Source: Symsagittifera roscoffensis | Taxonomy: Eukaryota; Xenacoelomorpha; Acoela; Convolutidae | NCBI RefSeq assembly: GCF_963678635.1 | Contig: NC_087065.1 | Location: 52,521,858 to 52,585,857, forward strand | Reading direction: 5' to 3' | Length of the DNA: 64,000 nt | In this document: piece by piece, positions 46,915-57,400 of the stretch | How the letters are laid out: each line of letters begins with the position of its first letter | Numbering within the stretch: the first letter of the stretch is position 1 | Position numbers and translations under genes: made by a program | The notes under the pieces: generated by a model | What the model saw: the letters and a program-made list of their open reading frames with translations, nothing else | The model's database searches: none | What the model was told of the DNA's origin: nothing

Positions 46915-49900
46915 GCAGAGGGATCCCTTGTGCAATGAATTCAGCGAAGCGACCGAGGTTCACTACTATCCACAATCCCGAAAGGGTTTGGTTGGTGGCT
47001 ACTATTTTGTGCTGTATTATGTTACCTGCCCCTTTTGTGAAGGCTCTTAGGGCTGTCTCGTCCGCTCGATACGATCGCAGGATTTGCTAATGGTAATTGA
47101 ACTCAGATAACATAAATACAAATACAAAAGGCTTTAAGTGGCCAGTATATAATTTGATAATCTAATCAAAAGAAAAGGTCCGCAATTTGTTAATACATTT
47201 GCCAAATTGCATTTAAATTCCCAAATAACTCAACTGAACAAATCTCTCTATCTAGAGGATCCTAAATAATTAATTGCACGCATTAATTCAACGCAAATCA
47301 TCAGTTTGACCTGCTAAAACTAACAGTGTTTCTCCATTCCTTTGAGGTACCTTAACTGATCTCGCTAACTTCAAGAATCTTTTCAACTCCGATGAGAACC
47401 GACAATTTTCTAAATTCGCAATTTCTTGTCTCTGCAAAACGTGTTCTGCAACTAATCGAGAACCAACTATACTATAACGCAGTACCAATTGTTCTCCTAA
47501 GGATAGGCTACCCATACCTTTTTCGCTATGTTTATCTGTTTGAGTCTTAGTTATAGTTACAGAAATGATCGTCCTTACAAGTCCTGACGTTTACTGTGGT
47601 ACGCCTATCGCCAACTTTTAATTGCATTCTTCTTCGCACGACTATAGTCTTAAAATCCAAATTAGTGATAGGTATCTTTATCAAAGTTGTGCAAATATCT
47701 AAAAAGCCACATCCAGGGTAATTTGAGTACATAATTTGAGAAAAACCTTTGAGTAATTATCCCGTCCATTCAAGTTTTTTAGGAGACCTTTTTTAGGTGC
47801 TATGCTCCTATTACTGCCAATTTGTTTGGGGATACTTCTATTCAATCTATTTGAATTTCCATTAATAGCCCTTTGGAAGTAAAAGTTACAAAGTAAAAAT
47901 TATATACTTTTCAGCTTCTGTTTCAGTTCCCATAGATAAGTTTCCTCCCAATTATTTTTAAGCTGATTGATTTTCTCCAAAGATTGACGGCTGGTAATTA
48001 GGCTTCTTTCTGTTAATCATTTTGGGGTCGTCTTTGCAATTTTGGTCCTAAACACCAAAAAAAAACATTTCAAGGTCACCCGGGGTCCCCAGGGGGTCAG
48101 TCTTCTTGATTCAGGTTCAAAATTCTAAGGAGGTCTTACCTAACAAGTTTCATCCATATTCCATTACTACTTCCCAAGTTATCTTATTTCTAAGGTACAT
48201 TATAACTTTTTGGGGAAAAGGCTGTTAATACCGGAAGGAACCGCCGGAAGGTTTTCACTCACATGGGTTCTTTTTTTGGGATTGGATTATAGTGTCTTTA
48301 ACTGCCATAAAACCAAAATGCCCTCGCTTCTTATTTTCTTATTTTCTGTAAACTGCCTATTTTTGTTCTAAAGGTTGTTTTTCGCAAGCGCAAATAATTT
48401 CCGTTTCAACCGCTTGATTTTGCTTAATTTAAAAAACATGATATCACTTGTCACTACTTATCATATCCCGTGGTTTTGACTCTTTTCGCTCAGTAAGAGC
48501 CGTCCGGAAGTCGTAGTGGGAACTGTTTTTTGTAGCGCATAACACCGGTGGTAGGGGTACAGGGGGTCTAAGAATCTAAACTTAAGCTTCTCTCAACTAG
48601 GTCTCTTTCGGACTAATGTTTCCAACCCCCAAATACCGAGATCTAATGGTACTGTTCGCACGTCCAAAAACCGTTATCATTCGCACCAGGGTAGTCCGAG
48701 GGGTCTAGATTTTGCATGACCGAGTCGAATCATCTCTAGTTTCTGTTCTATGATTTCCATAAAGTGAGCTTCCTAAGTTTCCGTTTGGGGGTTATCACTA
48801 TCGGCAGCGTCTAATAAATTTCACCAGAGGATGGACTAACTCTTTTTGAGTCGAACTATTTTCGAGGTTGATCATTTGTTTGCTTTTCTTCTTAATGTAT
48901 TGGTTAATGAATACCTCGCTACGTACTACTCATTAGCTTTCACATTATACCGCATGCATTTCTCGAGGTTGCATGTTAGGATCACCAATCCTAACTTGAG
49001 AAGCTTGTTAGGATCACCAATTCTAGATCTCGGTACTCTAAGTAGCTTTAAGACTTATTTAAAGCTGATCCATGTAATCTTTTTTTCTTCGTGCAAGTTC
49101 AGATAATAGAATAACTTTATACATTGTTCGAACTAAAAATTTAAAAATATCAAAACCATTGCCATATCGTATTTCCAGTTTTTCTTGTCCGGGTAGTTAA
49201 TACCCATTAAAATTTCAAATGAAACTACTAGTGTCAAGACACAGCCCTTTCTATTCTGACTGTGCTTGAAATAAGTGCGCTTGTGCTTTAATAAGTATGC
49301 CTTTAAATAAGTTTGAATTAAGTTTCATAGAACAATGAATAATTTTCATTTTTTCTTTAAAACGATACTCGAAAGTCTAGATATAAAGATGCACGTCATT
49401 GAAAATCACCGGAAGGATCTACAGATTAGCTAATGTTTTGTTTTTCATTTTTTCTTTTTGTTTTCTTTTGAGTTGTTGCAATTTGAGAATAGCTGTAAGT
49501 TTCGATTGAAAGACCAAAATCCCATAACTACTTTAGTTTCAGACCCGTTTTCTCCACACTGCGGAAAAACTTGAACAAAAAACATGTTCAGTTTTCGCTT
49601 TAGATGTGATTGAAAATTATACTAATCTTGTTGCCCAGTGTTTTCAAGCAAATCTTTTACAACTGAAAACGTTGTCCACATTTTTCCACATTTTTAGGAG
49701 GCTGCTCAAAATAACATACATTTTAATGATATTTTCAATAAAAAAATTAAATCATTCTGGTTGATTGGAATGGGACTGGGTTTGAGAGCAGCGGAAATCA
49801 AATCGCATCTGAAATCAAGACTAGGTGAACGTGCGAGACGATGTTACCAAAAGTGACGCACTTTTTGCAATAGACGTTGGATTAATTTTTTGCTCTTCAA

Positions 49901-49985
49901 ACTTATTTGAACTGAATAGTTATTAAAATACTGACATCAAAAAACTTAGTGAAAACAAGCCAAAGAACTGTTTAAGAGCAGTTTT
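46915..49985. other. Intergenic block with no recognised gene; unusual less AT-rich core
   Basis: 47050-49130 is more complex and GC-richer than the flanks, with blocks such as CACCCGGGGTCCCCAG near 48077. Two minus-strand frames, 47732-47547 and 47515-47288, code plausible soluble sequence, but stops lie between them and no domain was recognised. A perfect 8-bp stem GTTAGGAT/ATCCTAAC lies at 48975-48995, and its left half recurs at 49006. This may be a fragment of a large, unidentified mobile element. Confidence 0.35.
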
Positions 49986-50402
49986 CAGGCGCGGATCTAG
50001 GAATTTTCGGGGACGGGGGGGGGGCGGATTTTCAAAAAAAAAATTGAAAAATTTTGTCGATCTTTTTTTACGTCCACCAAATTGTTTTTCTGAGCTCCCA
50101 AACAACTATAATGAGCCTAATTTGACCAAATTTCTTGCGCCGCAGGCAATTTTTTGAAAAAAATAGGCCAAAAAAGGCGTTTTTAGGCACTTTTTGGATA
50201 ACTTCGACCAAAAATCGCGTTTTTTCGGCGCGCGCTCCCCCTCAAAGTTAGTATATATTGGCGGCGCCGAAGGCACCTTTAGAAAAACTTTAAGGTCAGG
50301 TCAGTCAGCCAAAAATGTATATCTCAAAATAGTACAAAGAAGGGACCCCCTAGCGTCCTCCCCCCCCCCCCCCCCCCACACACACCCCTAAATCCGCTAC
50401 TG
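49986..50402. mobile_element. hAT-type MITE, complete, same family, reverse orientation
   Basis: It begins CAGGCGCGGATCTAGG and ends CCCCTAAATCCGCTACTG. Inside are the reversed family blocks (GGCGCGCGCTCCCC, GGCGGCGCCGAAGG). Poly-G and poly-C tracts flank the termini. No target duplication could be recognised, so it is older or was altered after insertion. Confidence 0.7.
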
Positions 50403-51440
50403 TGTTCGGTATGCTTTTTGTTTTTAAATCATTGAAAGAAGATAATGATTTGAGCTCAGAGTCAGGAAATTTTGCTCTGCGTTCATGAGGTGTGCGGAGT
50501 TTTCAAAAAAAAATTGGGAAATTTAAGCTCAAATAATATTCCAAATTGAATTGACGAAAAATGATTTGACAAAAAAAAATGACTCGATGGGAATGGGAAA
50601 GTTCTAACTTTAATAAGCAGGGAGGGTGGAGAATATGAATTGTAGAATTATTAAAACCTTTTAAATTATTACTATGAAGTTTTTCCTGTTTTCTTTTTTC
50701 CAAAATAACTTCCGATGACTTAATTAGCTGTCGAAACCTTCAGGGTTATGCCCTAATACACGCATCTTTGTTATATATAGGGCTCCTTGAGAAAAACTTA
50801 AATTAGCTAAAACTGGGCGATCTAAGTAGTACCAGAAAAGCGCCAAATAAGGAGCAATCGATTTATTTGAACATTGAATACCATGATTTATAATACAATA
50901 AGCCTTCAAATTAAAAATTGATCAATAAATTTTACTTTTTAGTCTAGCAAAGTATAGGATGAGTTATAAAACAAACGAGCTGCAACAAACAGACAAAAAA
51001 AAACTTTTTTTGAAAGTTTTGAAATGTCGGCGGTGTATGCCTAAAAATACTCAATTTTCGGTCCGACAGTCTCGAAGTATGAAATTTAGTCGCAATAGTC
51101 TGATCATAAAACCACAACTTCTACCCACTTCAAAAGCCCCGATTCCTGACAGCTGAAAAGAGATGTTACTGAGAATAATTCTGAAACTTCTTTTGCTTTT
51201 AATATAAAAATTTTTCTACCGATTTCAATTCGATAATTGCCAAACGAGTGTTTTCTTCAAAATCACAGTCTTGTTGTAATAAAAAATACTGTAAAACAGT
51301 CATGTTCTAAAGCAATTAATATTACGTGTGTGGTTTATTTCTGAAAGGTATATTAAGCAATGAACTGTATAAACCATGAATCAAAGACTTAAAATATTTT
51401 ACTTCTAGTTTAATCAGCGGCAGATTTTTCTTGTTGCAGT
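50403..51440. other. Upstream of the LRR gene; HINE 3' fragment at about 50690-50772
   Basis: CTGTCGAAACCTTCAGGGTT followed by ATGCCCTAATACACGC-TCTTTGTT is a HINE 3' end. The rest is AT-rich and should hold the LRR gene promoter and 5'UTR, which cannot be delimited. A probable acceptor (TTCTTGTTGCAG) lies two bases before the ATG, so the 5'UTR is likely split. Confidence 0.45.
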
Positions 51441-54400
51441 ATGAAGGTTTCGGACCAGGTGAGACTAATAATTTATCAAACAATGAGGATTTGTGTAGAA
51501 ATTTTTGTTCAAATTTAACCAATACTTTGTTCAGATTATTGAGACATTGACGGGAGAAAAAGCTTCTGAAGTGAAGTTACTGGAAATCTGTAATGCTGAG
51601 CTCTGTAAGTTATGTTGAACCTAAAATTTTAATATTTTTAGCAATAAAGTTGTTTCAATTAGGACACGCAAAAACAAAAGAAAATCTTTTAAAAAATTTG
51701 ATGATTTAGTACTTTTCCGGGTTGGGAAGTTTTGCCTCATGCTCCTAAGCAACGAGAACGGATCACGATGGCCTCGAATCACTGAATTTTCGTCTATGTG
51801 GCGGAAACCATAAGCCGCTCCTCTCAAATTTTGTACATTTGAGTTTAAGTTCTTGAAGTAATATGCACCATAATTGCTTTTTTATTTGTTCAGTGTTCAT
51901 CGAAAACCTCCAGAAGTGCTACGAGTTGAGAATTTTGAACCTTCGTGGAAATTTCATCAAAGAGGTTGAAAATATCTACACGCTCAAAAACCTGTGGAAT
52001 CTTGACCTGGCCCACAATGAGTTGACATCTGTCACGGGGTTGTCTCGATTTGTCGCTTTCGGCACTTTGAACTTGTCGTTTAATAACCTCGCTTGGAAGA
52101 GTCTGGGGGATATTAAACATATTCACATCTGCAATCTCCACCTGCAAGGAAATGTCGAAATTGAGAAGGACAAATACTGTTAGTCATCATTTAGCCGAAC
52201 AATTTTTGATAATGTATCATTTTTGTGATTTGTGACTTGTGAAGGCAAAATTGCACTCGACTCATAAATCGGACAGGAAGTACAAAAGATTCGCATTAAC
52301 AAAAGTTATTCCCTAATTTTGAAGCTTTTTTTGTGAAAAAGACCTTTAAAATCCTTTTTTTTACTATTCTTTTTGAGAATTCCGGAGGTAAAGAATGAAA
52401 AAAATAATAGATTCTAAGATTTTGTCTGACGCCGTGGAAGAATACTATACTGCAACTCGTAAATTGGAAATCTGAAATTGGAAATCTTCATCGGAACGTT
52501 CTAAATTTTCAAATCGTTTAAGACCCTAAAACTAAAATCAATTAAAAAATAAACGTTTTTTAACCTTCGTCACTCTATTATAGTTTTTCTCCCGCTACCT
52601 TATGTAATATGGTTTGAAAAAATCGAACTATAAGCACAATTTTGAGTCAGCGATTGTGATAATGAAATCAAAAGCTTAAAATATTTTTTGTTGTTTTTTC
52701 TAGATCGGACTCATATCATTGACTCGTTGCCAAACGTATGGAGCCTGGACGGAAAATTCATATCTGGTATGAGAATTAGTTTTTAGAAAATATCATATTA
52801 ATTTTTTTATTACAAAATGCAAAACGGGTTTTCTTTTAGCAATTGATCGTCTGGATGTTCATAATTTCTTCACACAGTCTGAAATGTCGAAGCACCCAAT
52901 CGTAAGTAAAATAGGATTTTTTTGAAATCATCTTTTGTGAACATATTTTAGAACATCTGAGCATATAAGCCGTACTTCAATTTATTGATTTAATTTTTTA
53001 CGACTAAATTGTTCTTCCATATAATAGATCGTAATAACCATTTTTCTATCATGTTTGACAATTTTCAAAAAATAACATGAAAAAACCTTATTTCTGTTTT
53101 AATTCGATTGTTTTGTTCTTACTATCGAAAAAAAGACAAAGAATTTGCGCTCGGGTGTTTTATTTCTTCAGAAAATCTGAGACTTTTAACAAGCTATTTT
53201 TTTACGATCTGAAAGCCCTGAGCTTAAAAGTCAAAAGTTATTCAATGGGCGATCACTTTTTTCGATGTAAAGTGCGTTTGAAAATAACCAAATGGACCCA
53301 TTTGGGATAGACTAATGGGCAAAAATTACGCGTGTTAAATGAACGCCTACCGCAAGCTGTAAACTAAACCGGCTCAGATATTATTCCAAATCATAAAAGG
53401 AGACAAGCTTATAGGACTAAATAACGCGTTACTAGATAAAAATCATTTCATTTTGTAATTGACATTTTTCGTGGAAGAAAAACTTGCAAAAATACAAAAA
53501 TTTATGTCGAAAATGAACAAAATTAAACGGTTATTTCATTTTAAAATTCATAAAACTTCATAATTTCCAATTTTAAACTAAAAAAAATGCGTGCCACAAA
53601 GATAAAAAATATGTGCTAAAACTGCGTGCCATAAAGAATGCGTGCCATAAAAAAAAACAATCATAATGAAAACAATTCAAAAAACTATGAAAACTCACAA
53701 AAATCAATCTGCAACAAAAGCAGTCCAAATAATATTTAAAGGGATAAAAACAAATTAGGAGACTGTCTAATTAGTTTTTTTGGGACAGTTTTTGTCCTTT
53801 TTCTTGCTGTTCCGGAGTGTTTTATACAGGACTGTTTTGTTCAGGCACGGTGGCTATGGATGGGTTTTGTTATGTTTTACGAAGATACATTTCCAAACCT
53901 TTCGATAAAACGTGTTCAAAAGCAAAATTTCCCCTAAAACTAATTCCTTTTAATCATAAATATTTTCAAGCAAATTTTCGCAAGGTTTGAAAAATATTAT
54001 GTTCCATAAACTAAGTCACTAGAAAAACCGAGAAATATTCCATGTTGCTGGCATCAATCAATACAAAGTACTCTCCTAAACTTACGAAACACGACTGTTA
54101 GTATATCAGGACTAAGCCCTGAATGTTCCGACTGCACACTTATTGGTCTCGCATAGTTTTTGGTAATAGAACATATCGGAAAACTATAAATTTTGGACAA
54201 TATCGAAGATCGAGTGTGAAAACATAGGTAGTACGAAATTAATACGACTGAATAGCTAGCCTCACTTCAATTTGGAACCATTTTGTTATTTGGGATAATT
54301 TGCCACGCATAAATAATTCGCGTTACGCTTTCAGCATTTTGAAAAAAAAATCTTCAAAGCGCGCATAATTTAGTCCAGAATATGGCCAGGTTGGCTATTT

Positions 54401-57400
54401 TCAAACTTCAAAAACATTGCAAAAATCGATCGGGGATAAGAGATCTTTTTAAATTTGGTTTCAGGGAGTTGACATCTTCAGTAGGGTAATATTTTTTTTG
54501 GTTAAAAACTATAACTTCGATCCCCGAAATTGGTATTAGCTGAATAAAAAAGACACTAAGCATAATTGTTCCGTTTTCTTCAAACAATAAATCTTTCAAC
54601 TAATATACCAACGAACAAAATTACAAAATTTACATCCATTTGTGCTATTAAAAAAAACAAGACTGCTCGTACCAGGGCGAAGCCCTGAATGTTCCGAATG
54701 TCTTTTAAGGACTATGAAGCAGTAATAAGATGAAAAAATTAAATGTAATAAAAAAGAAAAAGTAATAAAATGATTTTTTTTAAATGTGACATGTTTGACA
54801 AATATATCTCGCGTTAATTGTCCCAAATTGGCCAAAATGGCAATCTTTAAAACACCATAATTTTACGAAAAAAGATCACTGGTGAAATATTTTTTCAAAT
54901 TTAAGCTCAGGACAACAAAACTTCTTAGAAATTCCGTCAAAAATCGCTAGTTAAAAAGGCAAAATTTGTCTCAAGAAAAAAATTTACCCCGAACACAAAG
55001 ATTCCGTAACTTTCGGAACAAAAAGTGAAAGTTCATTAGAAAATTGAAATGAAACAAAATTATTCCAAAAACTGGGTGTTTTTGTAAATATGAAACCTTT
55101 TTCGCTCTCGGCACTGTTAATTGAATGCTTGTTTTTGATTATCCGTGCAAAAAATTTGAGCAATAATATTGTTTGCTTTGCTATTGCCATTTTGTTCTGA
55201 TTTCTTTTGAATTATGTAATAATTCAAAAGAAACTGGGAAGTGAATTGAGAGTTTTCGAACTTTCAAATTTCAACAAAAAATGCAGCTTTAAATTTTTGA
55301 CTGTGAACGAGAATGTCTTTTTCATGCAATTGGTACAAGCAGGTATTCAAGTTAATTGAAGTGCGATGCTATTTCAAAAAGCACCTCCTGATTCAATTGA
55401 TGATTAAACTAAATTATATTCTCACGATAACCAATATTTTGTACTTGTTATGACTTCAGAGATCGAAACTTGCCAAACAGGAGAGGTTTCAGCCCACTTA
55501 CAAGAAGAATATTCTGACATATGGGGTGTTTGGGGAAAAAGCGGAAGAACTGTTTATGAATTTCCCCACTAGAGATAACTCACTCGTCATAAACTCAGGT
55601 TTGATAGATTGAAACTCACCAGCGTCACTAACTTTTAAAAATCGATCTAAGAAATTGATACGAATCCATCTCAAAAACCGTTTTTTACCCTTCCTTTAAT
55701 TTACCTCCTCTAGTCTGAAATCTACCCTAATCCTCAGGGATTTCTCTCCTTTGCCCCCAAAGGGCTGAACAACCCTCAAATTTTGTAAAGGAGCCTTCGG
55801 CCTTAATTGGAACTATTTTTGAGGGGAGCGCGCGCCTATAAAAATCAAGTTTCTGGTAGAAACCTTCAAAAAACGTAGTATTTTCAGAACAACATGAGGT
55901 CTTTATAGTGTTAAAAAAGCTCAGAAAATTAATTTGATTGGCCTAAAAAGTCTCTGAAATTTTCGATTTTTCTTAGAATCCGCTAATCCAGCCCTCGAGA
56001 AAACTTTAGATTGCCCCTGATTTAAACAAAGAATATTGAATCAAATTACATGCATTGAATCAAATTACAGGTTCTGATTAGTAAAAAAAATAGTAAAGTT
56101 TTTTCAATATCAAAACCGAAGACAATAGAAAAATAATTTTTCGAAGACTTTTCGAGGTTGAAGTTTCAGTACGGAAGGTATAGTAAGTTGAGTTCACTTG
56201 AATTTTAAAAAAATATTTTTGCACGAATAATTTTGATCAATTTTTTTAATATGCTGGTAATTGAAAATTAGTTTGAAAAGCGTGTATATCTAGCCAATTT
56301 TTTAAAAAGTTTAATTCTATCGGTTCTCGCTTTGTTTTTTAATTTGTTACAAAATTAAATTTATAGGGAATAAAAATGCATTATTCCAAAGAGGGAAAAG
56401 AAGGAAATCATCAGTGCATCAACAGCCTGGCTTATCAAAAATAAAAAACATACAATCACCAGAAGGAACGAACTTATTATAAGATTTCATACAAATTCAT
56501 TGGTTTCAAAATTTTGTAAGATATAAATCTGATCAGCATTTTTTGAGATAATGAAATTGTATGATTCAAAATTTTTCAAAAAATTGAAATTATAAAATAT
56601 TTGGTTTTTTGTTTTTTCACTTCATTTTTGCATACAACTTTTGATGTGTTTTACTTCGCTTATGGTGTCATCAACAGAATTAAATAAAAAGCCGTGTGAT
56701 AAAATGCAATCTAACTTCAGAAGAATTATAATATTTTCCGCATAAAAAATCTTATACACTGCCATAAGCAATCAGTTTTTTTTATATGGATAGATACAAA
56801 GCTATTACTTTGAATTTCTAAGTGGCTGACAGTTTTGTCAAATGTTAAGACTGATGTAATTCTATGGTAATGAATTTTCAAACAAGCATTTCACGCCAAA
56901 CGTTCAAAAGAAGCTTTTGGTTTACAAAAATTATCTTTGGTTGAAATTTTAATGAAAAACAGCGATTTTTTTTGGAAAAAAAGGTTGTTTCAAGGCTTTG
57001 TGGCAACAAAATCTTTTTGTTCAAATAAATTTAGTTTTATGGAATTTCCAAATACGGTTTTCTTTACTTTCTTTTAATCAGCATCATAACAACTCAGCCT
57101 GGTTCTTTATGTTTCAGAAAAACCCGATTAAGGCGACTTGACAGCTTGGATTAACCAAAATTATTAATGAAAAAAGGCTGGCTATACAATTTTTGTTGCA
57201 AGAAATTGCTTAGCAAAAAACTATATTCTTGTTCAAATTTTTTCAATCAGCGAAAAGTTAAATAGCCCTCTACAAAAAATTTAAAAAGTTATATAAAAAG
57301 GCATGAAAAGCGTAGCATGCCTTCTCTAGATGCCGTGTGCGTAAATGTAGCATAAGAAAGTTAAGTCCACAAAACCAGCCCAAGAGTTCTTTCAATGCTT

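Larger units (their letters stand above)
52902..55459 (+). other. LRR gene intron 5 with HINE relics
   Basis: Contains a weak plus-strand HINE 5' relic (about 53113-53350: TGCGCTCGG-GTTTT then TTCTTCAG) and the two minus-strand copies listed separately. 53590-53660 repeats the phrase GCGTGCCA(C/T)AAA three times. Confidence 0.45.

Noticed and set aside
51890-52147. 85-codon minus-strand frame over the LRR exon
   Set aside because: It is a shadow of exon 3 of the LRR gene.
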